Shown here in pieces: positions 10,960 to 22,609 of a stretch of DNA of 64,000 nt. Made by a program: the position numbers and the translations under genes. A model generated the notes under the pieces. That model made no database searches. It worked only from the letters and a program-made list of their open reading frames with translations, and was not told the DNA's origin. Every line of letters starts with the position of its first letter. Position 1 is the first letter of the stretch. This DNA is from Cladorhizidae sp. MBARI D1340-BT2 (Eukaryota > Porifera > Demospongiae > Poecilosclerida > Cladorhizidae). Location of the stretch: positions 33,301,189 to 33,365,188 of the forward strand of contig JAQNBH010000004.1 in the NCBI GenBank assembly GCA_028752905.1, written 5' to 3'.

Positions 10960-11947
10960 ATATTTATGAGGCATCTTCGTAACTATGTCTAAAGTGAAGG
11001 CAGTTTATAATTATTCCTACAACTACGAAGGGAAGAAAATATCTTTCAAGAAAGATGAGCAATTTCAGCTCCTCAACAAATCCAACAAAGATTGGTGGCA
11101 CGTCCGTCGATGGTTGGCAGATGCTGCTCAAGATATATACGTTCCCGCTGTTTATGTCCAAGAGATCGAGGAACCCGCACCGTTCAGCGAGGAGTTGTAC
11201 ATGAACATTGACGACCTCAAAGTGTCCATGAAGACGGGAGAGAGTCAGGAAAAGGAAGAGGAGGAGCCAGCGGAAGGGGTCGCAGGTTTACTGAAAGTGC
11301 TCCACACACCAAGTAACAACAGGAACTCGATCAAGAAGGCTAAGGATGTTCAAGGAGGAAGAGGTGATAGTCCTCAACATGCCATTGCTATGGCCCTCCA
11401 AACAAACGGGCTCAATCCTACCAGTCCTGTCTCGCCATCCACGTTGAGTCGATTGAATCGAGGAGGTGGAGGGAGTGGGAATAGCCCCCAGGTGCTCGGC
11501 GGGAAGCCGAAGCAAGATGAACTTGGTCCTTTGGGAGGCAGCAACTCTTTAAAGAGAGGCGAGAAGTTACTTCCTCCACCGACCAGTAGCAAGCCCCGAA
11601 GTAAGAGTAACATCGATGCTTTCGAATCCCTGTCGAATGCAGGTTCTTCGAGTGATTCTGGTTCACGGAACGCTAACAGCTTGGGAACACATACGGGACC
11701 ATCGAAGGGCCGGGTACCTCCCCGCGTGCAGACGAAACCTAAGCCGAACTCGTTGCGAAGGGCCTCTTCAATTCTCAGTGAAAACGATGGAGAAGAAGGA
11801 AGCAGCAAGCCACTGGTGTCCGAGTTGTCTAATATCTTGATGAAGAAGAACCCTTTCTTCGGTGACCATAGGGCGTTGACTGGCTCTATGTCCACCGGAT
11901 GTGTGGAGGGCTCAACATCTCACAGTTTGGATAGGCACGCCCACCTG
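10960..11947 (+). CDS. First coding exon, SH3 domain, ARHGAP12/15/27-like RhoGAP
   Basis: ATG at 10985, with an in-frame TGA just upstream and a pyrimidine-rich acceptor (TTTTTAG to 10959). The exon gives 321 codons and stops exactly at a donor, CACCTG/GTAAGA at 11948, phase 0. Residues about 4-60 form an SH3 domain: KAVYNYSY (ALYDY-like), LLNKSNKDWWHVRR (the WW of the n-Src/distal loop) and YVPAVYVQEI (C-terminal strand, YVPxxY-type). Residues about 75-321 are a low-complexity Ser/Pro/Gly/Lys-rich linker with basic proline motifs such as LLPPPTSSKPRSKS. An SH3 at the extreme N-terminus followed by a WW domain (exon 51269-51466) is the layout of ARHGAP12/27-type Rho GTPase-activating proteins, which stimulate GTP hydrolysis by Rac/Cdc42-class GTPases at membranes and junctions. 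Family assignment is inferred from domain order; the catalytic RhoGAP domain lies outside the window. Confidence 0.8.
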
Positions 11948-12049
11948 GTAAGATGCACTTAGCTCTGTTCAAGCAATGGCTGTCAGCATGTGCACCATGG
12001 CAGGCACTCGACCCAGTGCAATGCCCATCCAGTGTGTGTGCTGGCTGCA

Positions 12050-12209
12050 CAGGTTTCATTTATGGTGGTGGGGAGCTGCCCCACCCTTTAGAATACCCCC
12101 CTCCCACCACTGTAAATATCGTATTGGGTCACATCTTACCCATCATGCCCTCCCCTTAGAACCATAGAATCCAGATTCCTCTGTTGCAAAATGTTCTAAT
12201 GAAACCCTG
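12050..12209. mobile_element. MITE copy with CAGG(G)TTTCATT terminal inverted repeats
   Basis: Left end CAGGTTTCATTTA, right end CTAATGAAACCCTG, about 160 bp apart, with a GGGGAGCTGCCCC palindrome inside. The same termini bound 50833-51031. CAGGG ends suit a non-autonomous hAT-like element, but I see no clear 8-bp target duplication. Confidence 0.5.
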
Positions 12210-13090
12210 CTGAGTGATTGATTGCTCCTCTATTTACCATTTATGTGTAATGCCTTTGAAATTCTATCCTTTGTTATTCCTAACAAATGTTCGCTAGATT
12301 AGTGTGTGGCATATGATTTGTTACTATTACTATAAGATATTATTACTATAAGATATCTCATGGCTTCTGGTAACTACCTTCATTCCTGTGTAGGCCTTCC
12401 TGATCACAGGTTTATCATTTTCTTGCCCCTGTGATCAAGCTGTGATAAAGCTATGCATGGTAATGTGACCAAGCCATACTCAGAAAGATGGCAGTGTAGA
12501 AAGTGGCTACATAAAATGGCTACATATTTATGATTCCACTTGCTCACTCCAGAGTATGGGCTAAACATGAACTATTACTAGGGTATCAGGTACAGGATCT
12601 ATGTCAATATCAGGTACAGGATCTATGTCAATGTGGAGGTTGGACTTGCGTTAGGCTGGTTGATAAACGGGACCCTAGGAACTGACCTGGAGTTCTACGA
12701 AGCAGCTGTCAGCCTGTTGGGGGTCGAGGGAGAATGTGGTATGGTAGATTCTGGTAGATGTAGCTGGCAGTAGTTACGGAATGGCCCAAGCCTTGTAGCA
12801 ACAGGTAACAAAGACAGATAACAACTTACTCTCTCATTCCAGGAACTAGTGCTAATTTTCTGTGGTGTGCTCTTATTCAAGTAACTGTGGGTGCTCTCTT
12901 ATTTAAGTAATTATTACTTCCTTACTCTATTCAAGTAATTACTAGTGTTCTCATAAGGTGTGACCTACCTCATTCATTAGCACTGTGGGTACCTCCTTCC
13001 AAGTGAGCAGCTGACAGTTCCTGGCATGGGAATTGAGCAAAATTTCTTTTTGATTGTCTTGTTCCAACACTTGATGTATGCAGGTGCTTC
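12210..13090. other. Intronic sequence without gene
   Basis: Only a 24-bp direct duplication (ATCAGGTACAGGATCTATGT..., 12583-12632) and a duplicated TTACTATTACTATAAGATAT-like word near 12325-12355 stand out. Confidence 0.6.
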
Positions 13091-13095
<5 letters not shown>

Positions 13096-13155
<60 letters not shown>

Positions 13156-13160
13156 AAAAG
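13096..13160. repeat. (CA)n microsatellite
   Basis: Nearly pure CA dinucleotide run of about 60 bp. The following 250 bp is unique. Confidence 0.97.
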
Positions 13161-13422
13161 CTGTGCACACCTAAGGCTATAGTGTGTGGTTGCATGTATA
13201 CTCGTATGCACAATTATTGTAAGTGATTAATTATTACCCTATACAATTACCAAGAGCATGTTAAAATACTACTTTCTCTCTTCTCTCTGGCCACCATTCT
13301 TGAGAGAGAGAGTCCCCTTTCCTTCAGAGTTATCTATCTCTGGTACAAATCTCTAACATTTTAATTCTAACATTTCATGTTAGATCTAGATTATAGGGTG
13401 TTTTTTTAAATTTTTTATGTTA

Positions 13423-13445
13423 CTGGGGGAGGGGGGGGGGGGGAG
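13423..13445. repeat. Poly-G tract
   Basis: GGGGGAGGGGGGGGGGGGGA run; a candidate quadruplex-forming site. Confidence 0.9.
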
Positions 13446-13692
13446 GTGGCAGAGAGAAGGGGTTGGAGGCATCATTATATATAGCAGTTGGAGTGTGTGG
13501 TGGTGCTCTCAAGATGAGCCCTTGAGACCACCTGTGAAGTACATCTCTTGCGTGCAAGACGTGTGCAGTGACTGGAACCATGGGTATAAAAACAGTTGCT
13601 TATCTCCTTGTCTGAAACATAATCATGCCCTTACTTGCATCGACTTACTTTTCCCAACATTCCAAACTTGGCCACAACTTTGGCCACAATTC

Positions 13693-14062
13693 TTGATGGT
13701 GCTGCTGCTGGTGGTGGTGATGGTGCTACTGCCACTGCTGTTTCTGCTGGTGGTGCTGGTTCTGATGCTGCTGGTGCTGCTGCTGGTGGTGCTGCTGGTG
13801 GTGCTGCTGCTGGTGGTGCTGCTGCTGGTGGTGGTGATGGTGCTGCTGCTGCTGGTGGTGGTGCTGCTGCTGCTGGTGGTGGTGCTGTTTCTGCTGGTGG
13901 TGCTGGTTCTGATGCTGCTGGTGCTGCTGCTGGTGGTGCTGCTGGTGGTGCTGCTGCTGGTGGTGGTGCTGCTGGTGGTGGTGATGGTGCTGCTGCTGCT
14001 GGTGGTGGTGCTGCTGGTGGTGCTGCTGCTGCTGGTGGTGGTGCTACTGGTGGGCGTTGTTT
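13693..14062. repeat. (GCTGCTGGTGGTG) trinucleotide-type array
   Basis: GCT/GGT codon-like mixture without a fixed unit, with internal duplications (for example GTTTCTGCTGGTGGTGCTGG at 13738 and 13886). The two alternative frames read as Ala/Gly or Leu/Val runs; neither has flanking coding signals, so I treat it as simple repeat. Confidence 0.9.
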
Positions 14063-14254
14063 ACAGCTTTAGTCCCAGGGGTAAGTGGTTGCTCCAGACA
14101 ATAGAGGTGTCCACCACCACACATGTGGTGCACATACACACGTGGTGGGCTGATTTGATTTTAAAGGCATACTAGTTTCCAGTGTCCAGGTGTTGACTCC
14201 ATATTAGGAGATGTAGGGCTAAGCTGTCACCTCCAAAAAGGAGCCTTTTTCTGC

Positions 14255-14665
14255 TCCAAACACAGATTACGAGTTCTAAGCAGAGCACACTTGCTCTGTT
14301 TAAAGAGGCCTCTTCTCTGTTTGAAGCACAAGTTGTGTGTGCTCTATATAAAGATGCACACTTGCTCTGTTTAAAGAGGCCTCTTCTCTGTTTGAAGCAC
14401 AAGTTGTGTGTGCTCTATATAAAGATGCACACTTGCTCTGTTTAAAGAGGCCTCTTCTCTGTTTGAAGCACAAGTTGTGTGTGCTCTATATAAAGATGCA
14501 CACTTGCTCTGTTTAAAGAGGCCTCTTCTCAGCACAAGTTGTGTGTGCTCTATATAAAGATGCACACTTGCTCTGTTTAAAGAGGCCTCTTCTCTGTTTG
14601 AAGCACAAGTTGTGTGTGCTCTATATAAAGATGCACACTTGCTCTGTTTAAAGATGCACTTCTTC
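14255..14665. repeat. 71-bp minisatellite with a TATATAAA word per unit
   Basis: About 5-6 units with conserved words GCACACTTGCTCTGTTTAAA, GAGGCCTCTTCTCTG and GCTCTATATAAAGATG. One unit near 14520 carries an internal deletion (CTGTTTGA lost). 14063-14250 and 14666-14865 show no gene. Confidence 0.95.
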
Positions 14666-14869
14666 CGTTTGAAGTTTTATCTCGGATAATACTCTAATCA
14701 GAGCACACTCTGTCAATTTGAAATCTGGTGTCGATTCTTACGCACTTGACACCTTGCCTAGCTTCGAGAGTGTTGTCATGTAAATCTGAGCTGGAGTAGA
14801 CAGTCACCTTGCATTGACTTTGTAACTTCTACAATAGGTGGCAATTCTTTGCATGTTCTGTGATTAGTT

Positions 14870-15110
14870 TGTGAAGGTGGCAGTTCTTTGCTCTGTGTGA
14901 TATGGTTGGTGTAGTTTGTGATGGTGGCAGTTGTTTGCTCTGTGCTACTGTTGGCGTAGTTTGTGATGGTGGCAGTTGTTTGCTCTGTGATACTGTTGGC
15001 GTAGTTTGTGATGGTGGCAGTTGTTTGCTCTGTGATGTTGGCGTAGTTTGTGATGGTGGCAGTTCTTTGCTCTGTGATATGGTTGGCGTAGTTTGTGATG
15101 GTGGCAGATA
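14870..15110. repeat. 45-bp minisatellite
   Basis: Five or six copies of a unit containing GTAGTTTGTGATGGTGGCAG, TTGTTTGCTCTGTGA and a TACTGTTGGC word; one copy is 42 bp. Confidence 0.95.
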
Positions 15111-15242
15111 GGATGATATAATGTTCCGCAGCCAATCCCAGGATTAGCTACACGGCTGTCCAACATTCAAAGTGCTATCAACGCAATGTCAGCTGACATA
15201 TGTAGTGTACAGTGCAATAGCTTGCTCAACAATCAATTACTG

Positions 15243-18200
15243 AGGCCAGAGCATCTTCTTGATGAAGGCTAGAGCATCTTCCTGATGAAGGCCAGAGCAT
15301 CTTCCTGATGAAGGTTAGAGCATCTCCTTGATGAAGGCTAGAGCATCTTCCTGATGAAGGCTAGAGCATCTTCCTGATGAAGGTTAGAGCATCTTCCTGG
15401 TGAAGGTTAGAGCATCTTCCTGATGAAGGCTAGAGCATCTTCCTGATGAATGCCAGAGCATCTTCCTGATGAAGGCTAGAGCATCTTCCTGATGAAAGTT
15501 AGAGCATCTTCCTGATGAAGGCTAGAGCATCTTCCTGATGGAGGTTAGAGCATCTTCCTGATGAAGGTTAGAGTATCTTCCTGATGAAGGCTAGAGCATC
15601 TTCCTGATGAAGGCCAGAGCATCTTCCTGATGAAGGCTAGAGCATCTTCCTGATGAAGGTTAGAGCATATTCCTGATGAAGGCCAGAGCATCTTCCTGAT
15701 GAAGGCTAGAGCATCTTCCTGATGAAGGCTAGAGCATCTTCCTGATGAAGGTTAGAGCATCTTCCTGATGAAGGCTAGAGCATTTTCCTGATGAAGGCTA
15801 GAGCATTTTCCTGATGAAGGCTAGAGCATCTTCCTGATGAAGGCCAGAGCATCTTCCTGATGAAGGCCAGAGAATCTTCCTGATGAAGGCTAGAGCATCT
15901 TCCTGATGAAGGTTAGAGCATCTTCCTGATGAAGGCTAGAGCATCTTCCTGATGAAGGCTAGAGCATCTTCCTGATGAAGGCCAGAGCATCTTCCTGATG
16001 AAGGCTAGAGCATCTTCCTGATGAAGGTTAGAGTATCTTCCTGATGAAGGCCAGAGCATCTTCCTGATGAAGGCTAGAGCATCTTCCTGATGAAGGTTAG
16101 AGCATCTTCCTGATGAAGGCTAGAGCATCTTCCTGATGAAGGCTAGAGCATTTTCCTGATGAAGGCTAGAGCATCTTCCTGATGAAGGCCAGAGCATCTT
16201 CCTGATGAAGGCCAGAGAATCTTCCTGATGAAGGCTAGAGCATCTTCCTGATGAAGGTTAGAGCATCTTCCTGATGAAGGCTAGAGCATCTTCCTGATGA
16301 AGGCTAGAGCATCTTCCTGATGAAGGCTAGAGCATCTTCCTGATGAAGGCTAGAGCATCTTCCTGATGAAGGTTAGAGCATCTTCCTGGTGAAGGTTAGA
16401 GCATCTTCCTGATGAAGGCTAGAGCATCTTCCTGATGAAGGCCAGAGCATCTTCCTGATGAAGGCTAGAGCATCTTCCTGATGAAAGTTAGAGCATCTTC
16501 CTGATGAAGGCTAGAGCATCTTCCTGATGAAGGCTAGAGCATCTTCCTGATGGAGGTTAGAGCATCTTCCTGATGAAGGTTAGAGTATCTTCCTGATGAA
16601 GGCTAGAGCATCTTCCTGATGAAGGCCAGAGCATCTTCCTGATGAAGGCTAGAGCATCTTCCTGATGAAGGTTAGAGCATCTTCCTGATGAAGGCCAGAG
16701 CATCTTCCTGATGAAGGCTAGAGCATCTTCCTGATGAAGGTTAGAGCATCTTCCTGATGAAGGCCAGAGCATCTTCCTGATGAAGGCTAGAGCATCTTCC
16801 TGATGAAGGCTAGAGCATCTTCCTGATGAAGGTTAGAGCATCTTCCTGATGAAGGCTAGAGCATTTTCCTGATGAAGGCTAGAGCATTTTCCTGATGAAG
16901 GCTAGAGCATCTTCCTGATGAAGGCCAGAGCATCTTCCTGATGAAGGCCAGAGAATCTTCCTGATGAAGGCTAGAGCATCTTCCTGATGAAGGTTAGAGC
17001 ATCTTCCTGATGAAGGCTAGAGCATCTTCCTGATGAAGGCTAGAGCATCTTCCTGATGAAGGCCAGAGCATCTTCCTGATGAAGGCTAGAGCATCTTCCT
17101 GATGAAGGTTAGAGTATCTTCCTGATGAAGGCCAGAGCATCTTCCTGATGAAGGCTAGAGCATCTTCCTGATGAAGGTTAGAGCATCTTCCTGATGAAGG
17201 CTAGAGCATCTTCCTGATGAAGGCTAGAGCATTTTCCTGATGAAGGCTAGAGCATCTTCCTGATGAAGGCCAGAGCATCTTCCTGATGAAGGCCAGAGCA
17301 TCTTCCTGATGAAGGTTAGAGCATCTTCCTGATGAAGGCTAGAGCATCTTCCTGATGAAGGCTAGAGCATCTTCCTGATGAAGGCTAGAGCATCTTCCTG
17401 ATGAAGGCCAGAGCATCTTCCTGATGAAGGCTAGAGCATCTTCCTGATGAAGGTTAGAGCATCTTCCTGATGAAGGCTAGAGCATCTTCCTGATGAAGGC
17501 TAGAGCATCTTCCTGATGAAGGTTAGAGCATATTCCTGATGAAGGCCAGAGCATCTTCCTGATGAAGGCTAGAGCATCTTCCTGATGAAGGCTAGAGCAT
17601 CTTCCTGATGAAGGTTAGAGCATCTTCCTGATGAAGGCTAGAGCATTTTCCTGATGAAGGCTAGAGCATTTTCCTGATGAAGGCTAGAGCATCTTCCTGA
17701 TGAAGGCCAGAGCATCTTCCTGATGAAGGCCAGAGAATCTTCCTGATGAAGGCTAGAGCATCTTCCTGATGAAGGTTAGAGCATCTTCCTGATGAAGGCT
17801 AGAGCATCTTCCTGATGAAGGCTAGAGCATCTTCCTGATGAAGGCCAGAGCATCTTCCTGATGAAGGCTAGAGCATCTTCCTGATGAAGGTTAGAGTATC
17901 TTCCTGATGAAGGCCAGAGCATCTTCCTGATGAAGGCTAGAGCATCTTCCTGATGAAGGTTAGAGCATCTTCCTGATGAAGGCTAGAGCATCTTCCTGAT
18001 GAAGGCTAGAGCATTTTCCTGATGAAGGCTAGAGCATCTTCCTGATGAAGGCCAGAGCATCTTCCTGATGAAGGCCAGAGAATCTTCCTGATGAAGGCTA
18101 GAGCATCTTCCTGATGAAGGTTAGAGCATCTTCCTGATGAAGGCTAGAGCATCTTCCTGATGAAGGCTAGAGCATCTTCCTGATGAAGGCTAGAGCATCT

Positions 18201-19750
18201 TCCTGATGAAGGCTAGAGCATCTTCCTGATGAAGGTTAGAGCATCTTCCTGGTGAAGGTTAGAGCATCTTCCTGATGAAGGCTAGAGCATCTTCCTGATG
18301 AAGGCCAGAGCATCTTCCTGATGAAGGCTAGAGCATCTTCCTGATGAAAGTTAGAGCATCTTCCTGATGAAGGCTAGAGCATCTTCCTGATGAAGGCTAG
18401 AGCATCTTCCTGATGGAGGTTAGAGCATCTTCCTGATGAAGGTTAGAGTATCTTCCTGATGAAGGCTAGAGCATCTTCCTGATGAAGGCCAGAGCATCTT
18501 CCTGATGAAGGCTAGAGCATCTTCCTGATGAAGGTTAGAGCATCTTCCTGATGAAGGCCAGAGCATCTTCCTGATGAAGGCTAGAGCATCTTCCTGATGA
18601 AGGTTAGAGCATCTTCCTGATGAAGGCCAGAGCATCTTCCTGATGAAGGCTAGAGCATCTTCCTGATGAAGGCTAGAGCATCTTCCTGATGAAGGTTAGA
18701 GCATCTTCCTGATGAAGGCTAGAGCATTTTCCTGATGAAGGCTAGAGCATTTTCCTGATGAAGGCTAGAGCATCTTCCTGATGAAGGCCAGAGCATCTTC
18801 CTGATGAAGGCCAGAGAATCTTCCTGATGAAGGCTAGAGCATCTTCCTGATGAAGGTTAGAGCATCTTCCTGATGAAGGCTAGAGCATCTTCCTGATGAA
18901 GGCTAGAGCATCTTCCTGATGAAGGCCAGAGCATCTTCCTGATGAAGGCTAGAGCATCTTCCTGATGAAGGTTAGAGTATCTTCCTGATGAAGGCCAGAG
19001 CATCTTCCTGATGAAGGCTAGAGCATCTTCCTGATGAAGGTTAGAGCATCTTCCTGATGAAGGCTAGAGCATCTTCCTGATGAAGGCTAGAGCATTTTCC
19101 TGATGAAGGCTAGAGCATCTTCCTGATGAAGGCCAGAGCATCTTCCTGATGAAGGCCAGAGCATCTTCCTGATGAAGGTTAGAGCATCTTCCTGATGAAG
19201 GCTAGAGCATCTTCCTGATGAAGGCTAGAGCATCTTCCTGATGAAGGCTAGAGCATCTTCCTGATGAAGGCCAGAGCATCTTCCTGATGAAGGCTAGAGC
19301 ATCTTCCTGATGAAGGTTAGAGCATCTTCCTGATGAAGGCTAGAGCATCTTCCTGATGAAGGCCAGAGCATCTTCCTGATGAAGGCTAGAGCATCTTCCT
19401 GATGAAGGTTAGAGTATCTTCCTGATGAAGGCTAGAGCATCTTCCTGATGAAGGCTAGAGCATCTTCCTGATGAAGGCTAGAGCATCTTCCTGGTGAAGG
19501 TTAGAGCATCTTCCTGATGAAGGCTAGAGCATCTTCCTGATGAAGGTTAGAGCATCTTCCTGATGAAGGCCAGAGCATCTTCCTGAAGAAGGCCAGAGAA
19601 TCTTCCTGATGAAGGCTAGAGCATCTTGCTGGTGAAGGCCAGAGCATCTTCCTGATGAAGGCCAGAGCATCTTCCTGATGAAAGTTAGAGCATCTTCCTG
19701 ATGAAAGTTAGAGCATCTTCCTGATGAAGGCTAGAGCATCTTCCTGATAA
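15243..19750 (+). repeat. 4.5-kb satellite of a 23-bp hammerhead-derived unit
   Basis: About 197 copies of a 23-bp unit: CTGATGAAGGCTAGAGCATC plus TTC, with GGTTAG, GGCCAG and CATTTTC variants. The unit equals the left half of the hammerhead-type element seen at 22398: the CTGATGA box, the 5' strand of stem II and the loop. A block is duplicated with a 1863-bp period, exactly 81 units: 16557-16772 and 18420-18635 translate identically. The array ends in a sequence that still carries the right half of the element (19760-19795), so it grew inside a hammerhead element. Confidence 0.95.
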
Positions 19751-19800
19751 AGGTCAGAGACCCTAGCTGAAACGTCGAGTTTCCAAGTTGATTGCTGAGT
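19741..19800 (+). ncRNA. Right-half hammerhead relic terminating the 23-bp array
   Basis: CTGATAA (G to A in the core), a scrambled stem II, then GAAAC, GTC, GAG (19769-19779) and the family tail TTCCAAGTTGATTGCTGAG. Core changes make activity unlikely. It shows the origin of the array. Confidence 0.6.
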
Positions 19801-20219
19801 AAGTTATTGTTTTCATGTGCTAGTTTGTCTCAGAATAGGACTAGAATGAAGTGTGCAAGAACTTTAAACTTTGGCACCCCACTCTAACTCTACTATATAG
19901 CATATACTATGTAGCTTGGCTCCATGTGAGCAGGCGGCATACAGGACTAGCAAGTGAAGCTGCTGGTTCACAACATGGCCCAAGACAATCCGTTGCGTGC
20001 ATTCAGTCTTTTCGATCCGATGCACTGATATTGTGAACCAGTAACACATTGGACCACGGATCTAACGGATGGGAATGGATATGAATCGCAACAGTTGAAT
20101 TTGATTGAACTCTTACGCCTGATCTGTTGCTTTGGACTAATCAGAATCCTAGACACATATTACGTGTTGAACTTTAGACACTTTCGAGAAACGTATTGAA
20201 GCAGTGGGGAGCTTTCCAG
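19801..20219. other. No gene seen
   Basis: Unique sequence between two arrays; no coding signal that I trust. Confidence 0.5.
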
Positions 20220-20254
20220 CCTCTGGCAGGTCTCGGCCAAATGCAAAGACGTCA

Positions 20255-20815
20255 GGGAGAAAGAAAATGCCTGGAAGGAAGTGGCTATCCTGGTAACTAG
20301 CTAGCTATTACCAGCTATATAAATGCCAGGGAGGAAGTAGCTGTCCAGGTAAATAGCTAGCTATTACCAGCTATATAAATACCTGGGAGGAAGTGGCTGT
20401 CCTGGTAACTAGCTAGCTATTACCAGCTATATAAATACCTGGGAGGAAGTGGCTGTCCAGGTAACTAGCTAGCTATTACCAGCTATATAAATGCCAGGGA
20501 GGAAGTGGCTGTCCAGGTAACTAGCTAGCTATTACCAGCTATATAAATACCTGGAAGGAAGTGGCTGTCCAGGTAACTAGCTAGCTATTACCAGCTATAT
20601 AAATACCTGGAAGGAAGTGGCTGTCCAGGTAACTAGCTAGCTATTACCAGCTACCGGTATATAAATACCTGGAAGGAAGTGGTTGTTCAGGTAACTAGCT
20701 AGCTATTACCAGCTATATAAATACCTGGGAGGAAGTGGTTGTCCTGGTAACTAGCTAGCTATATAAATGCCTGGGAGGAAGTGGCTATCCAGCTACATGT
20801 AGCTTGTACATAAAT
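20255..20815. repeat. 56-bp minisatellite
   Basis: About ten units containing GGAAGTGGCTGTCCAGGTAA, CTAGCTAGCTATTACCAGC and TATATAAATACC. The palindromic CTAGCTAG core and a TATATAAA word occur in each unit. 20816-21224 shows no gene. Confidence 0.95.
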
Positions 20816-21224
20816 ACCTGTGCTGTCCAGGTACGGTGAAACACAGTGGATTTATCAGACACAATGCAATATTGTTACGCAGCGGATAGAACAGATTGCC
20901 ATCAGCCCTATTGTGAACTGGGCTTTAGGCTCCTGTCAAGCTAGGATTTGGATAGCAAGCATGGATCCCTCTGCATATATATATATACTGTACATCTATT
21001 GCCTGTTGAGATCTCTTCCCTTTGCTGTGTGGAGCATACCTGTACACGCAAGCATCTTTTAACTGTAACTAACAGTGAATGTTGGCAGGTGCACAAATCG
21101 CTAAAAGTGTTATTGGAAATTCACTTCGTGTCCAAGGCAACTGGCTTTAGGCAACTGGCTGTAACACCCAGTGGAAGCACTGCTGCCTGTATTGCACAGA
21201 GGTGCTTTGCACTGCAATGGTGAT

Positions 21225-21830
21225 GACTTACTGTTCGAAGTGTGTGCACTTATGTTTGTGTGTGTTGGTGACTTACTGTTGGGAGTGTGTGTACATATCA
21301 TGTCTGTGTGGGTTGGTGACTTACTGTTCGGTGTGTGTGCACATGTCTGTGTGGGCTGATGACTTACTGTTCGGTGTGTGTGTGCACATGTCTGTGTGGG
21401 CTGGTGACTTAAGTTCGGTGTGTGTGTGCACATGTCTGTGTGGGCTGGTGACTTATGTTCGGTGTGTGTGTGCACATATCATGTCTGTGTGGGTTGGTGA
21501 CTTACTGTTCGGTGTGTGTGCACATGTCTGTGTGGGCTGATGACTTACTGTTCGGTGTGTGTGTGCACATGTCTGTGTGGGCTGGTGACTTATGTTCGGT
21601 GTGTGTGTGCACATGTCTGTGTGGGCTGGTGACTTATGTTCGGTGTGTGTGTGCACATATCATGTCTGTGTGGGTTGGTGACTTACTGTTCGGTGTGTGT
21701 GCACATGTCTGTGTGGGATGATGACTTACTGTTGGGTGTGTGTGCCATATCATGTCTGTGTGGGTTGGTGACTTATGTTCGGTGTGTGTGCACATATCAT
21801 GTCTGTGTGGGCTGGTGACTTTTCACTGGC
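21225..21830. repeat. ~44-bp TG-rich minisatellite, ~181-bp higher-order period
   Basis: Units contain GGTGACTTACTGTTCGGTGT, GTGTGCACATGTCTG and TGTGGGCT. Four-unit blocks recur about 181 bp apart (compare 21455 and 21636). Confidence 0.95.
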
Positions 21831-22380
21831 TTGTGTGGTGGCATTACTGACAACTTACCTCTCAAAGTAGCCTTCCTGGTCACTCAGTTCATTTGGCGAC
21901 ATACTGTATGTACCAAAGGTCAGATGCTCCAAGGACTTGTCTCATAGGGGAAGGGGGAGTGGTTAGCCCTCCCCTCCCTATGAGCCATCCTCTAATACTA
22001 GCTCTAATAGGAGCCACCCTCTAACAATGCCTCCCTCTAGTAGTAACCTTCCTCTATTAATAGCCTCCCTCTATTAGTAGCTTAGCCTCCCTATATCAGT
22101 AGCAACCCTCCAATAGTGCTTCTAATACTAGTCTCCCTCTGATAGTAGCCTACCCTTCAGCGGAAGATAATTTTGTCTACGCATGTTATCTCATCGTCGT
22201 TATTTCTTCGTAGCTATGATCAGAAGTCATGGAGACTTGCAGAACAGCCTCAGGCAGATGTGTACACCCTCTTCCTGCTTTTCTTCATCCCTTTTCCTTT
22301 TGTGTACACTCAAACGAAGTTTTCTCCCTGTCATCCATTGGCTGCAAAAGTTGCGCTGTGCCAAACTATTTTGACTGAAA
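21831..22380. other. No gene; degenerate CTCCCTCTATTAGTAG repeats
   Basis: 22010-22165 holds imperfect copies of CCTCCCTCTATTAGTAGC; related words recur at 23700-23760, on the far side of the 17-bp array. No gene recognised. Confidence 0.6.
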
Positions 22381-22515
22381 CTTCATCAGACATTATTCTG
22401 ATGAAGGCTAGAGCATCTAGTCGAAACGTCGAGAATACAATTTCAAGTTACTGTAATTATTGAGAAGGTTAAATTCTAATGTTATTATGCCAAGTGAGAG
22501 TTCATTGAGAGACAT
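22381..22515 (+). ncRNA. Hammerhead-type ribozyme element with intact core
   Basis: CTGATGA at 22398-22404; stem II GGCTAG/CTAGTC (six pairs, one G-U) around loop AGCAT; GAAAC at 22423-22427; cleavage triplet GTC at 22428-22430. Stem I can pair ATTATT (22392-22397) with GAGAAT (22431-22436): five of six pairs including one G-U. Stem III is only AC/GU without a loop (ACGU), which in known examples acts as a dimer. The family tail continues to about 22510 (GAGAAGGTTA, TGTTATTATG, GTTCATTGAGA), shared with 51690-51757. The left arm of the foldback is cut off at CTTCATCAG (22381). Ribozyme identity is inferred from core match. Confidence 0.65.
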
Positions 22516-22609
22516 TTGCTTATTCGGGACAAGTCAGTTGGAAGAGAAGTGAACCCCCCAAAAGAATTCTTGGGCAAGTATTTTGGGCCACACAAAGGCT
22601 CTTGCATGT

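Noticed and set aside
13417..14175. Leu/Val- or Ala/Gly-rich protein
   Set aside because: GCT/GGT simple repeat; no codon-level constraint visible.
15243..19750. CRISPR array
   Set aside because: Units are contiguous with no unique spacers, the context is eukaryotic, and the unit derives from the hammerhead element.
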